A DNA stretch of 64,000 nt from assembly GCA_045106955.1 (NCBI GenBank), contig JBGCFO010000019.1, positions 7,208-71,207 on the forward strand, read 5' to 3'. The notes under the pieces are model-generated. The model saw only the letters and a program-made list of their open reading frames with translations. It had not been told where the DNA came from and ran no database searches. Shown here in pieces: positions 1 to 10,800 of this stretch; position 1 is the first letter of the stretch, and each line of letters begins with the position of its first letter. Source of the DNA: JBGCFO01 sp045106955. Lineage in GTDB: Bacteria; Pseudomonadota; Alphaproteobacteria; Rickettsiales; Rickettsiaceae. The translations under genes were made by a program, and so were the position numbers.

Positions 1-861
1 ATATTACATAATCATCATAGAACTCTATGCCTTTTCTTTGTATTGGTTATTTTAATGCTTATTTCAAGCATTTCTTACTCTAAAGAACATGTTGATCTTG
101 ATGTGTCTACTATCAATGATTCACAAATTGCTGTGATATCTGAGTATTTTGATCATGCAACATTGATATTCGTGAATTTAGACGAATGCTTAACTACTCC
201 AATGGCAAATATGTTTAGATATACCAACAACAATTTAGATAATACATTAATAGATAATCTCATTTCAGCTTCAAAAACAAACCCTGTTTGGCGTAATACA
301 GTTATACAATGGCTACAAAATAGAAAGATAATGCTATCAGAAGAATCATGGATAGATTTCATAAATGATGCTCATAAAGCTGGAGTAACGATTATTGGAA
401 TTTATTATATTGATGAAGATATTGGAAGATTAATAACTGATTTAGGCAATTGGAAAGTAGGAGAACTTCAAGCTTTAGGTGTTGAATTTACTAAAAATAT
501 AAAAGGTCAAAATTATATCGAAATAGGCAAGAATAATTCTTCTGCATTTTTTTATGATGGTATATTATTTAATGGAAATCTAACAAAGACAGATGCAGTT
601 GTTAAGTTTTTAAAAACAACTGGCATGATGCCTGATAGAATTTTATTTTTTGACTATAAAACTGATGATATAAATTATATGTCAGAATACTCAGAATATT
701 TTAATTTAGACTTTTACGGTATAAAATATCGTGGTGCATTTAAGCTGGAAGGGTTTGCGGATCCAGAGATAGTACAATTTCAAAAAGAACAATTAATTCA
801 AAATGATAAGTGGTTTGAAGATGAAGAAGCATATGAATTGTTAAATCAGCGTCGTAATTAG
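1..861 (+). CDS. DUF2608/HAD-like secreted protein, 5' end outside window
   Basis: The reading frame is open from base 1, and the first in-frame candidate starts lie inside a hydrophobic run (codons at about 28-80), so the real start is probably left of the window and the hydrophobic run is a signal peptide. Family assignment rests on resemblance to the DUF2608 group of HAD-like proteins: motif I near base 175 reads NLDECLT where an active HAD enzyme has DxDxT/V, and a late motif reads RILFFDYKTDD where IDD is usual. The presumed nucleophile Asp is therefore Asn. A second family member lies at 55504-56391. It ends 4 bases before cca and is probably cotranscribed with it. It likely acts in the periplasm or is secreted; activity and substrate are unknown. 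Confidence 0.6.
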   Translation: MLHNHHRTLCLFFVLVILMLISSISYSKEHVDLDVSTINDSQIAVISEYFDHATLIFVNLDECLTTPMANMFRYTNNNLDNTLIDNLISASKTNPVWRNTVIQWLQNRKIMLSEESWIDFINDAHKAGVTIIGIYYIDEDIGRLITDLGNWKVGELQALGVEFTKNIKGQNYIEIGKNNSSAFFYDGILFNGNLTKTDAVVKFLKTTGMMPDRILFFDYKTDDINYMSEYSEYFNLDFYGIKYRGAFKLEGFADPEIVQFQKEQLIQNDKWFEDEEAYELLNQRRN

Positions 862-865
862 ATCT

Positions 866-2059
866 ATGCATCTCAACATCAGATCTAAATATTATAAACA
901 GATTTTGTCATATCTTAACCAAGATGGTCATGAAGCTAGAATTATTGGTGGTTGTGTGCGAGATGCAATTTTAGAAATACCAAACGCAGATATCGATATT
1001 GCAACTAGTTTAACTCCAGATCAAATTCAAGATGTGCTTAAACATAATAATATAGCAACCATAGAAGTTGGTAAATCATTTGGTACAATAATAGCGCGAA
1101 TCTGTAATGAGGTATTTGAAATTACCACCTTGAGGAAAGATATTAAGTCGGATGGAAGGTACGCTTCAGTTGTATTTTGCAAGGATTTTAAGGTTGATTC
1201 TCAAAGGCGAGATTTTACTATTAACGCTTTAAGTTATTGTCCATTTAAAAATCAATTATACGATTATCACAAAGGGCTTGATGATCTTAGAAATCATAGA
1301 GTTAGATTTATAGGAAATGCTAATACTAGAATTTGTGAAGATTATTTGCGAATATTACGTTTTTTTAGATTTTCTTGTTACTACGCTGACCAGATAGATC
1401 AAGAAGGGTTAAATGTATCTATAAAATTCAAGAGTCATTTAGATATAATTTCTAAGGAACGGGTAAAGCAAGAGTTGGATAAAATGGTAACTTGTAATAA
1501 TAATATTGATATTTTGAGTATTATGAAGGATAAATCAATTTTTTCCCAAATTTTACCCTGTATTGATATTAATGTTGCTCAATTAGCAAGAGCAAATAAT
1601 TGTGCTAATTCTTTTAATATCACATTAAATAAAAATATAAAATATGCTGTATTGCTCAAATCTACTGATGCTCCAAATGTTGCATATTTAAAAAAATATA
1701 AATTTACAAAAGAAGAAATTAGAGTAATTAAGCAATTATTTAATCTAATACGATATATAATTGAGATTAAAGACATTGATTTAGCGATGAAAATTGTTTG
1801 GATAAATTATGATATAGAATATCTAATTGCAATTTTTGCCTGCGGTTATTTTAGTAAATCAGATGTAGATAGATTTTTTACTAATTATCATAGACGTACA
1901 AAGCCTAAATTTCCTATAAATGGTCATGACGTGAAAGATTACTTTCAAACTGTTGATATAAAAAATATTTTATGGCAATTAAGATTTGAATGGATAAAAA
2001 GCGATTTTCAGCTCAGCAAGGATTCATTGTTATCTATGGCGTTTAGCTCATGGAAATGA
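866..2059 (+). CDS. cca: CCA-adding tRNA nucleotidyltransferase / poly(A) polymerase family
   Basis: Class II nucleotidyltransferase of 397 residues. The nucleotide-binding motif IIGGCVRD lies at residues 26-33, the metal-binding DIDIAT at 42-47 and the RRDFTIN motif at 114-120, followed by the all-helical C-terminal part. Such proteins add or repair the 3' CCA end of tRNAs in the cytoplasm. Both tRNA genes in this window already encode CCA, so repair would be the main job for those two. The start ATG lies 4 bases after the preceding stop, which suggests translational coupling. A sister poly(A) polymerase role cannot be excluded from sequence alone, but the length and the alphaproteobacterial context favour CCA addition. 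Confidence 0.9.
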   Translation: MHLNIRSKYYKQILSYLNQDGHEARIIGGCVRDAILEIPNADIDIATSLTPDQIQDVLKHNNIATIEVGKSFGTIIARICNEVFEITTLRKDIKSDGRYASVVFCKDFKVDSQRRDFTINALSYCPFKNQLYDYHKGLDDLRNHRVRFIGNANTRICEDYLRILRFFRFSCYYADQIDQEGLNVSIKFKSHLDIISKERVKQELDKMVTCNNNIDILSIMKDKSIFSQILPCIDINVAQLARANNCANSFNITLNKNIKYAVLLKSTDAPNVAYLKKYKFTKEEIRVIKQLFNLIRYIIEIKDIDLAMKIVWINYDIEYLIAIFACGYFSKSDVDRFFTNYHRRTKPKFPINGHDVKDYFQTVDIKNILWQLRFEWIKSDFQLSKDSLLSMAFSSWK

Positions 2060-2100
2060 TAGTAACTCAGACTAATTAATATTTTCTTATAAATTAGATG

Positions 2101-2129
2101 TTGACCAGTTATACTGCTACTGATATAAT
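2101..2129 (+). promoter_or_regulatory. sigma70-type promoter upstream of rpmJ
   Basis: TTGACC at 2101-2106 and a perfect TATAAT at 2124-2129 are separated by exactly 17 bases. Transcription would start near 2136, about 40 bases before the rpmJ start codon. This is the closest match to the sigma70 consensus noticed in the window. Confidence 0.75.
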
Positions 2130-2176
2130 GCCAGGATGTTATAAGCTATATATTGTTTTAAATTGTTTTAAAAATA

Positions 2177-2302
2177 ATGAAAGTTGTTAGTTCATTAAAA
2201 TCTCTAAAAAGTAGGGATAAAAATTGCCAACTGATTAGACGTCATGGCAAAATTTTAGTAATTAATAAAAAAAATAAAAGATTTAAAGCTCGTCAAGGGT
2301 AG
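2177..2302 (+). CDS. rpmJ: 50S ribosomal protein L36
   Basis: A 41-codon reading frame starting [11 protein letters not shown], with a basic C-terminal half and ending FKARQG, which is the normal length and shape of L36. The central part reads [17 protein letters not shown]. Only one Cys is visible (C17), and the His (H23) is kept, so the CCCH zinc site of zinc-type L36 is absent and this is the zinc-independent form. A strong promoter lies just upstream and the gene stands alone, as often seen in Alphaproteobacteria, where rpmJ is outside the large ribosomal operon. Confidence 0.9.
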   Translation: MKVVSSLKSLKSRDKNCQLIRRHGKILVINKKNKRFKARQG

Positions 2303-2349
2303 CCAACCTTATATGATTCTTCAGTTTTACATTGCGGAATCTATAAAGT

Positions 2350-2380
2350 CAGTTTTCTTCTCCGTACAGTTTTCTTCTCC
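2350..2380 (+). repeat. 14-base tandem direct repeat
   Basis: CAGTTTTCTTCTCC occurs at 2350-2363 and again at 2367-2380, a period of 17 bases, in the gap between rpmJ and the next gene. The rest of 2303-2549 shows no gene or clear site. Confidence 0.6.
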
Positions 2381-2549
2381 CTAGTATTCTTCATTCTTTT
2401 TGAAGTTCATCATTATTGATTAGCTTAATTGTCTCCCATTATGTATTTTTACAATATTAAATTTAATTTATAGAAATTATCTAGTTATAGATTTGCGTTA
2501 TAGTATTATTTAATGCAATCATTAATCATTATTTGATAATAGCAATTCA

Positions 2550-3026
2550 ATGAAGATACATACTTTAAATGATTTATTTATATCTAGTACATTAGACTTA
2601 TGGGCTGAACTTGAAGGATTGGATCTTCAATATGTTATTTACGATACTTTAAGTGATTATAAAGAAGCTATCGATGAAGATAGAGATATATATTCAAATA
2701 TTGCAACTTTATTAAATTTTGAATTGGATGATCAGTTTAAGATTTATATGAATGTATTATTAGATAAGGTTTTTTCAGTTAGAGAATATTCTCATATACT
2801 AACTTTATTTGAACGTATAATGAATGAAGAGCATTTAACCCAAGTTGAAATGAGTATTAAAGAATTAATAAAAGATGCTTATTGGGATTTATTGGAACAA
2901 AATGATTACAGAAGTAACAATAGCGTATCAAGTGATGAAACAGATTATAATAATAATAATGATGATGATGATGATATAATGAACGTTAGTGATCTAAGTA
3001 TTATCGCAGATGATCAATATGAATGA
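2550..3026 (+). CDS. hypothetical acidic orphan protein (paired with 51119-51604)
   Basis: 158 residues, strongly acidic, with a C-terminal low-complexity run of Asn and Asp (about residues 128-142). No signal peptide, membrane segment or known domain is recognised. The central part shares a pattern with the 161-residue minus-strand protein at 51119-51604: TLDLW against TLHLW, LFERIM against IFTNIM, and SIKELIKDAY against SIKELIIDSY, in the same order and at similar spacing. The two therefore probably form a small lineage-specific family. It stands alone between rpmJ and the convergent holA. Function unknown. Confidence 0.65.
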   Translation: MKIHTLNDLFISSTLDLWAELEGLDLQYVIYDTLSDYKEAIDEDRDIYSNIATLLNFELDDQFKIYMNVLLDKVFSVREYSHILTLFERIMNEEHLTQVEMSIKELIKDAYWDLLEQNDYRSNNSVSSDETDYNNNNDDDDDIMNVSDLSIIADDQYE

Positions 3027-3039
3027 TTTAAATATAGGA

Positions 3040-3993
3040 TTAATTACATTGTTCAATTAACATCAAAATCTTATCTAAGCTTGAATTGCCGCCATCGAGA
3101 TATTTGACTTCATATTCTCTTAGCAATGACAATATTAATGATATATTATTTATATTACTTTGTAATGCAAGTTGTTTAAATTTTTCTTTATTATTAATAA
3201 ATGTCTTAGAAAATAAATATACACATGCTTTATCTATACTTACACCTGTATTAACAAGGTTTATTGCGTAATATATGTTGGAAGCATATTGCATCAAAGA
3301 TCGTATAACTATTAGTAAGTTGTATTGACTATTCATTAAGTACTTTTCAAGGTTAGATAAATCCCTGCTAAAGAAATAAATGCATAGTGTTTCGATATAG
3401 ATCTTTGTCGAACCAAAACTAACTACTCTTATTACATCATCTAAGTTAATATTTTGCTTGTCTAATAACATTAATTTATCAAGCTCACTTACAATTACGC
3501 CATAGTCTCGCGGTAAATTCTGTTCTAGATACTCAATCGCTTCTGAATCAATAGTTTTTTCGCGCTTTCTAGTAGTTTTGTTTATGATGTTTAGTATATT
3601 TTGAGTATCTAAAAGATTGCAATTAATAATTGCTAAATCTATTGAGTCATTGAAGATTTTCCTTATGTCACTATTAATTGACGACTCATCAGAAATGAAT
3701 ATTGGAAAATGAATAAAATTCTCATTTAGCAGAGTTTTTAGTTGCCTTTGCTTATCTTGGATACTGTGTATTTTTATTACTTGTTTTTCATCAAATAGAT
3801 TTGGTAAGTTAAGTTCAATGCCAAGATTGTGCGTATTGTACAAAGATCTAATATTGAGATTTAATTTAGTTGCTATGACATTACATATTTCATTTATATA
3901 TCCAATATCAAGGCTACATATCAATAATGCTTTAACTTTATTATCCTTAATATTTTGAATCAATACATTGATTTGTGATATATAAAAAATCAT
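3040..3993 (-). CDS. holA: DNA polymerase III delta subunit
   Basis: 317 residues, close to the normal length of the clamp-loader delta subunit, which opens the beta sliding clamp. The protein is divergent. It keeps the family layout: an N-terminal mixed domain, a middle part with SEAIEYLEQNLPRDYG followed by SELDKLMLL, and a helical C-terminal collar domain. As is usual for delta, no working Walker A motif is seen. The start codon overlaps the stop of lptE by four bases, and the order rne-lptE-holA fits the common lptE-holA pairing. The assignment rests largely on this context plus the middle-domain motif. Confidence 0.8.
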   Translation of the reverse strand: MIFYISQINVLIQNIKDNKVKALLICSLDIGYINEICNVIATKLNLNIRSLYNTHNLGIELNLPNLFDEKQVIKIHSIQDKQRQLKTLLNENFIHFPIFISDESSINSDIRKIFNDSIDLAIINCNLLDTQNILNIINKTTRKREKTIDSEAIEYLEQNLPRDYGVIVSELDKLMLLDKQNINLDDVIRVVSFGSTKIYIETLCIYFFSRDLSNLEKYLMNSQYNLLIVIRSLMQYASNIYYAINLVNTGVSIDKACVYLFSKTFINNKEKFKQLALQSNINNISLILSLLREYEVKYLDGGNSSLDKILMLIEQCN

Positions 3994-4481
3994 AACTTCG
4001 CAAAATATATTATTAACCTTGAAATTATTTCCTTTGCAGCATCTTGAGTTAAGTTATCAATGGTATTTTGGCTATGTATATAATTTGCATATTCTGTAAA
4101 GCCCAGGCTATAAGTGGTACTATAATTAAAACTGCCAGACGTGAGTTCTTTTTGAGTGTTTATATCTACTAACTGATATTGCACAACTTGATTAACAGAT
4201 TGCATTATTATATCAGAGTTTTTTTGCAGTGCAGCTGCATTGGTTTCATCAGATAAACTAATGATTAATTTATACTTCTTAACATTGTTATGTTTTATCA
4301 TATTATTCAACGCTTGATACAGGCCTGTGCCAGCAATAGAATTAATAGATTCAATTTCTATTAATGATAGATTCATCGACATTTCTCTTGAGTATGCAGG
4401 CCTAAAACAACAAGATTGCAAGCTTAATAACAGAGAAAACAATAATATAATATTATTCACTATCAGCTTTTTTAACATCAC
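3990..4481 (-). CDS. lptE: LPS-assembly lipoprotein LptE-like
   Basis: 163 residues with an N-terminal hydrophobic signal and a lipobox LQSC ending at Cys24, followed by CFRPAY, which matches the usual CGFRPLY start of mature LptE. LptE plugs the LptD barrel in the outer membrane and guides lipopolysaccharide to the surface. The gene overlaps the end of rne by 29 bases and holA by 4 bases, so the three are likely one transcript. Together with lpxK and lpxL elsewhere in the window, it suggests the organism still makes a lipid A-based outer membrane. Confidence 0.8.
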   Translation of the reverse strand: MMLKKLIVNNIILLFSLLLSLQSCCFRPAYSREMSMNLSLIEIESINSIAGTGLYQALNNMIKHNNVKKYKLIISLSDETNAAALQKNSDIIMQSVNQVVQYQLVDINTQKELTSGSFNYSTTYSLGFTEYANYIHSQNTIDNLTQDAAKEIISRLIIYFAKL

Positions 4482-6429
4482 TATTTCTTTTTTTATATTG
4501 TCTTGTGTTAGACATTTTTCTTTTAATAGTATTTTTTTTAGTTGTATTTACTTCAGAGTTTTTATCCAATTCTTCCTTATCATTATTTGCTTTTTCTATT
4601 TTTAATTCTTTTCCTAATTCCAGAGCTGGTTTGTCAGATAAATTAGTTGTAAATTTTTTCTGGGTAAGTAGAATTTTTTCTATAGAGTAGCTGTCAGCGG
4701 TAGCATTAAAATCTATTTTAAAATCAATTTTGACCGAATATTTATTTTCTAATTGAGCAATCTCCTTACGTTTATTGTTCAATAAAAACATGATAGATGA
4801 TACGCTAGAATATACGTTTACAAGATCAACATTAGTATTGCATATTTCACTCTCTATTGTTCTTAGTATCAACCTAGCATTTGATTGATCTGCTCTCACG
4901 ACTCCCTTACCATTGCAATGGTCGCACATCATAGTATTTAATTCTAAAAAGGACGGATTAGAGCGCTGCCGAGAAAATTCAAATAAACCGAATATATTTA
5001 AATTAAGAGCTTGTATTCGCGCACGATCTTTTGATAATTCTTCTTTAAATAAGTTTTCAATGATACGTTTATTTTTCTGTTCCTGCATATCTATAAAATC
5101 TACTATCAATAAACCAGATAAATCTCTCAGTTTAATTTGATGAGCGATAACTTTTGCAGCCTCCATATTTGTGCTTAAAGCTGTTTCTTCGATATGCATT
5201 TCTGAATTAGATTTTCCAGAGTTAATATCAATAGCAGTGAGAGCTTCTGTAGGATTGATGATTATATACCCTCCAGATGGCAAATCAATGATTGGTTGGT
5301 ATAAATTTGCTATTTTAGATTCTACATTAAATTTCTTGAAGAGTGGGATTTCATCTTTATATTCTTTAATTTTATTAACTTCTTCTGGCAACATGCTACT
5401 CATAAATTTGATTGCTACATCATAAGCTTCTTTGCCTTGTATAATTATTTCGCCTGTATTGTTATCAAATGTGTCTTGTATTATTTTTTGAATTACTCCT
5501 TCCTCTGCGTGTATAAAACAAGGGGCTTTAGATTTGAATGTAACATCTCGTATTTTGTTCCATAAATTTACTAAATATTTATAGTCCTTTTCTATTTCAA
5601 CAGCAGAACGTCCAATAGCAGCAGTTCTTGCTATTAAACTTATTTGATCGTTTGGAGTTTCAGGATTAAATTGCGTGATAATTTTTTTTATCCTTTGTCT
5701 TTCAGCGCTACTTGCGATTTTACGGGACACGCCGTTATAAAAACTTCTATTTGGCATAAATACACAATATCTTCCAGCTAGGCATATATATGTTGTGAAT
5801 GATGCGCCTTTATTACCTCTAGGTAATTTTGTGATTTGCACTAATATCAACTGTCCTTTTTTTATAACATCTTGAATTGAATAGGACTTTAATTGTTGTA
5901 TTTCATTAAATTTTTCAATGTTAATATGTTCAATATCATTGTCGTTGATATCTAATTCAAATTTTTGTTTGATGTTTCCATCGGCTAAATCATTGATATT
6001 TTCAGTTGTGAATGTATTGCTAGCATCATTATTAATATTATCAGTATTTTTAGCATCAGAATTATCATCTATACTATCTTCAATTTGGTCATTAAATACC
6101 GCATTACCATCTATGGCACTTGGAAACTTTCCAAGCGTATTTGCAATATTATCTTTATTATTATTATTTCCATTAGATATTTGATAATAACCACGATGAA
6201 TTTCGTTAAATGGTAGAAAGCCGTTACTACTTCCTCCGTAATCTACGAATGCCGCTTGTAGAGATGGTTCGACTCTGGTTATTTTTGCTAGAAATATATT
6301 ACCTATTCTTTGTGTAGGATTGTTATTATCTTGAAATCCTATATCAATTACGGAGTGATCTTCATTGTTAATGACAACTACACGACTTTCATCTTTGTAC
6401 TGACAGTCTATTAAAATTGTTTTTTTCAT
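4453..6429 (-). CDS. rne: ribonuclease E/G
   Basis: 658 residues. An N-terminal S1 domain is split by an acidic, Asn/Asp-rich insertion at about residues 85-185. The DNase I-like catalytic part has Asp401 (TAIDINSG) and Asp444 (IVDFIDM), 43 residues apart as in E. coli RNase E. The zinc-link CDHC is at Cys502 and Cys505. The C-terminal tail is short and basic (KRKMSNTRQYKKRN), with no long degradosome scaffold. It cleaves single-stranded mRNA and rRNA or tRNA precursors. It is the first gene of rne-lptE-holA. Confidence 0.93.
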   Translation of the reverse strand: MKKTILIDCQYKDESRVVVINNEDHSVIDIGFQDNNNPTQRIGNIFLAKITRVEPSLQAAFVDYGGSSNGFLPFNEIHRGYYQISNGNNNNKDNIANTLGKFPSAIDGNAVFNDQIEDSIDDNSDAKNTDNINNDASNTFTTENINDLADGNIKQKFELDINDNDIEHINIEKFNEIQQLKSYSIQDVIKKGQLILVQITKLPRGNKGASFTTYICLAGRYCVFMPNRSFYNGVSRKIASSAERQRIKKIITQFNPETPNDQISLIARTAAIGRSAVEIEKDYKYLVNLWNKIRDVTFKSKAPCFIHAEEGVIQKIIQDTFDNNTGEIIIQGKEAYDVAIKFMSSMLPEEVNKIKEYKDEIPLFKKFNVESKIANLYQPIIDLPSGGYIIINPTEALTAIDINSGKSNSEMHIEETALSTNMEAAKVIAHQIKLRDLSGLLIVDFIDMQEQKNKRIIENLFKEELSKDRARIQALNLNIFGLFEFSRQRSNPSFLELNTMMCDHCNGKGVVRADQSNARLILRTIESEICNTNVDLVNVYSSVSSIMFLLNNKRKEIAQLENKYSVKIDFKIDFNATADSYSIEKILLTQKKFTTNLSDKPALELGKELKIEKANNDKEELDKNSEVNTTKKNTIKRKMSNTRQYKKRNSDVKKADSE

Positions 6430-6673
6430 TGATTATCCTATTATTATTATTTTATATGTGCAAGATTTATGTATAAGGCTTTCTGATGGCTAAAATGTAG
6501 CAAGTATGTGATATAAATACGTAATAGCTATGAGTTATTGTTATAAAACATTCCAAAGAGTATATAATCAGATTACTTGCATGAACTTAAAGTAGCGGTA
6601 AAACTAAACAAAATACTTATACAAATAACTGATAATAGATATACCATACAATACATAATGATCAAAATACTTT

Positions 6674-7822
6674 ATGAAAACATCCTGTTTTAAATCATTT
6701 ACATTAATTAATATAAATCTTTTTTTGTTTATTATTATGCATCAGATGCAATTTTACATTATACCTAAAATTTTCTACGAAATGGGAATTGGGTATTCTG
6801 TGATTGCAGATATTTCTTCTTTGAATATTTTAAGCTATTTTATAGCTGGTTCGATCATACTTCCGATAATTCATAGGTTTAAATTAAGGTATTTGATGAT
6901 ATTTAGCTTAGCTTTTATTGTGATTAATTGGATTAGTTTATTCATTGATCAGCAATATAGCAGTAAATTAACAAAAATAAATATAGAGGTATTGCATGTG
7001 ATGTTTGCGTCTGCTATGTCATTTATATATTTAATAGCTATTTTTCTCGAAATAATTAATCATTATCCATATTCCCCAAGATTTTGCATACTAATTAGTT
7101 CAACGATATTTATTTTGGGTTATATGTTAGGAAATCAGCTAGGTATAAATCTAGATAACGACTTATTTGAATTTATCATTATCAATATTGTAGTAGCTTT
7201 AATTAGCATAATTCTAATATTTGCTACAACGCAATCTAACTATGTACGTTCGATGTTTAAAACTAATTTTGCAATATTAATTCACCATGTAGAATTAATA
7301 TTAATTTCAGGTTTGGTATCGATGTATATTATCGTATCTATTATCACTAATTATTACAGGATCGTATCAGAAGATAGTTTAGATATTCTATACACAATGA
7401 AAGATTATATTGCGATTGGATTTTGCCTAGCGAATTTATTAATTTTGTTTTTACCAATTAAGTCAAAGTACAATATTGCATTTATAATCTTATTTTTTGT
7501 TTTGACAGCCATTATAACTAAATTTCATCATTATAAACAATTAAACATAGCAGGATTTATTGGAATAGGTTGTTGTGCATGTATGATTGTTTACAATAAT
7601 TTAGTAGATATTATCAATAAATTTCAAAATAAAGAGCTGACAATTACTATCACTACATATTTTACAGTATTGGCGCTTGGAGCTTATGTAGGAAAGAAAT
7701 CTACTGAATTAATATCATTATATACTGGGAGTAATGGATTATTATTGTCTGTCTTGATTATAATCTCTGTATTTCTTTTGTATTTTTTTTATAGACGTAA
7801 GGTTAATATCCAAGTAGCATAG
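6674..7822 (+). CDS. multi-pass membrane transporter, MFS-like
   Basis: 382 residues consisting of roughly eleven or twelve hydrophobic segments with short loops and a basic C-terminus (YRRKVNIQVA). The size and segment number fit a major facilitator superfamily carrier of the drug/sugar type, but the typical loop 2-3 signature is not clear; the best candidate is IHRFKLRYLMIF near residue 70. The substrate cannot be told. It is transcribed in the same direction as the flavoprotein 34 bases downstream and is preceded by 244 bases without a gene. Confidence 0.6.
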   Translation: MKTSCFKSFTLININLFLFIIMHQMQFYIIPKIFYEMGIGYSVIADISSLNILSYFIAGSIILPIIHRFKLRYLMIFSLAFIVINWISLFIDQQYSSKLTKINIEVLHVMFASAMSFIYLIAIFLEIINHYPYSPRFCILISSTIFILGYMLGNQLGINLDNDLFEFIIINIVVALISIILIFATTQSNYVRSMFKTNFAILIHHVELILISGLVSMYIIVSIITNYYRIVSEDSLDILYTMKDYIAIGFCLANLLILFLPIKSKYNIAFIILFFVLTAIITKFHHYKQLNIAGFIGIGCCACMIVYNNLVDIINKFQNKELTITITTYFTVLALGAYVGKKSTELISLYTGSNGLLLSVLIIISVFLLYFFYRRKVNIQVA

Positions 7823-7856
7823 TTAAATAATACATAGAATTATTTATAAAGAATTC

Positions 7857-10800
7857 ATGAAACTTAAATTCGATCTTAGTTTCAATATATTATTATCCAA
7901 ACCATTGTCTGTAAGTAAAAAATTTTCAAAGTTTCTCAAAGAATATGATGAAGGGCTTTGGAATGAATTAGAAATTTTTTATAGAAAACACAACAATCGT
8001 TTCAACGGAGAAATAGAATTGAATAGCTCTGATTATTCCTATCTAATTATTAGATTAGCTCCAGTATTAGAAGATTTTATTTCTCAGTTATTTAGCATCG
8101 AAAGTGAAGTATATAAATTGCAAAAATCTCATAAAGAATTTGATGTGATATATCAATGTAATAAAAAATTTATTCAGAGATTTGTTTTAGTGAAATATCA
8201 GAAAAACTCTATTACTGACGATGAATTTAAAAAATGCAAGATAAAACTAGAATCACTTTTAAATGAATCTTTTACACAAAAGTCCTTTGCAAAGCAATGT
8301 CTAGAATGGATGTGTAATCGAGATCAATACATAACAGAGCTTGATATTGCTGCAAAATACGCGCGTTATATTTTAGATAATAACGCATCAAGTCAGTTAG
8401 ATGAAAAGATTATATTCTATAATCTTAAAAAAATTGATACAAAGAATTTAATTAATCAAGAAAATATCAATTATAATAAACTTCATAATCGACTTGATTT
8501 TAACTACCATGCTCCAAAATTAAATACAAATTACTCTTTATTTCACAGCAATTATTGCCTTTATTGCCAGGAAAGAGATAAAGATTTTTGTAGAAAAGGC
8601 TATGAAAAATTTAATAGTTCTGGATGTCCATTAAATCAAAAAATTTCTGAGATGAATAAAGTTAAATCATCAGGTTTTAATATTGGCGCTTTAGCAATTA
8701 TTATGATTGATAATCCGATGGTGCCTTTGACTGGATATAGAATTTGCAATGATTGTTCGAAAGCTTGTATATATCAAAATCAAGAAGCTGTGGATATTCC
8801 ACTTATCGAATCAGAGGTTTTACAAAATGTATTAAACTTACCATACGGAGCTGAGATATATATGTTATTAGCTCAATGGAATCCATTGAATGTATTGCAT
8901 CCAAAAACAGCTAGGATAATTGAAGGCAATATATTAGTTGTTGGATTAGGACCAGCTGGAATTGCCCTGTCTTATTATCTATTGCAATATGGAAAAAATG
9001 TTATTGCAATAGATGGCTCTAAAATTAATCCAATTAGTTTTGATATTAATCAACCAATTAAAACTTGGAAAGAATATAACAAAGATTTAAGTGATTTGAT
9101 ACCAGATGGGTTTGGAGGCGTTGCTCAATATGGTATTACATCCAGATGGAACAAGAATCACTTGCTATTGATGCGTATTTTGCTACAAAGGCGCGGTAAA
9201 AATTTTAAAATATATGATGGCGTTTATTTTGGTAACACGATAACTTCTCAACAAGCTTATGATATTGGATTTGATCATATAGCTATATGTACCGGTATTA
9301 AAAAACCACAATTTTTAAACATCCCAAATATTTTGTCAAAAGGGGTAAGATTTGCATCGGATTTTTTAATGAGTTTACAATCTGGCGGTGTTTTTTTAAA
9401 AAATTCTAATACTAATTTAACCATTAGGATGCCAGTTGCAATAGTTGGATGTGGATTAACGGCTGTAGATGCAAGCATTGAAATCTTAAAATATTATCCA
9501 ATACAAGTAGAAAATTTTGCTAAAAATTATGAAAAATTATCAATTAAATTCGATAAAGCAACTTTAGAGCGTGATTGGACAGAGGAGGATAGTGTGATAG
9601 CTCAAGAATTTCTTACTCATGCTCAGTTATTTAGATCTTGCAGCTCTGATGATGAAAAACTTGATATAATAAATAATAAGCTCGGAGGAGTTACTATTTA
9701 TTATCGTAAATCTATAGAGCAATCAAGTGCGTATAAACTTAATCATGAAGAGATTGAGCATGCAATGAGTTTTGGCGTACAATTTAAGTCTAATATTGAA
9801 ATATCTAAAATTCATTGTGATAAACATTCTTATATTGAATCTATTGAATTTCAAAATCAAATTAAAGCTAGAGCTAGATGTTTATTAATTGCAATTGGGA
9901 ATGATCATCAAGATCTTCATGATAAGCAATATACATATTTTGGTGATTGCGATCCTAATTTTACCGGTAGTGTAGTTAAAGCGTTAGCTAGTGTCAAATA
10001 CGGTTATCGCAAAGTACTAAACAAAACAAGCGGCATGTTCCCCAAATATTTTGGAGCTTCAGAAGTGCATTTTGCGCTTCGTTCATTATTAAAACGTAAA
10101 ATAACAAGAGTTGTAAATATTAATGAAGATGTTTGTTCAATTACAGTCCATGCACCTATATTGGTAAATAATTTTCAAGTAGGTCAGTTTTTCAAATTAC
10201 AGAATTACCCAAGAGACTCATTTGAGCCAATCGCATTAAATGTTAGTTATATTAATTTTAATTCTAATTCTCTTGTGTTTATATTTAAAAAATCTGGCCT
10301 TTCTACCAAGATTGCCTCTCAATTAACAACTAAAGATAATATATATTTGATGGGCCCTGTTGGTCAGCCGTTAATAGATTTACCTAAACGATCTAACGTG
10401 TTAGTAATTGCAGAAGATGTTTACAATATAAATGCTGTTTGTATATTAGAGAAACTAAAGCAAAATGATTGTAATATATTGCACGTAGCGTATTACAGCA
10501 AAGCAACTTATCTAATATATAGACATAAAATCCAAGCATTATCAGACAAGGTTGTTTGGTGTTCCGATAGTGGATTTATTAAAGCTAAGCGCAAGCAAGA
10601 TGTAGTAAAAGTTGGGGCTTTATTGGATATTCTTAAGCAATTAAATGCAAAATCATACTTTAGTCATAAAAAATATCACGTGTTAACGTTTGCATCGAGC
10701 CAAACTAATCATGATATTCAAACTTATGTTAATGAATTATTTAGTAATTCTATTAAAATTACTTCTAACGCTAATGCTCCTATGCATTGTATGATGAATG

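Noticed and set aside
153..362. 69-codon minus-strand frame with a Cys-rich start
   Set aside because: Lies wholly antisense to the DUF2608-like gene, whose coding frame is much better supported.
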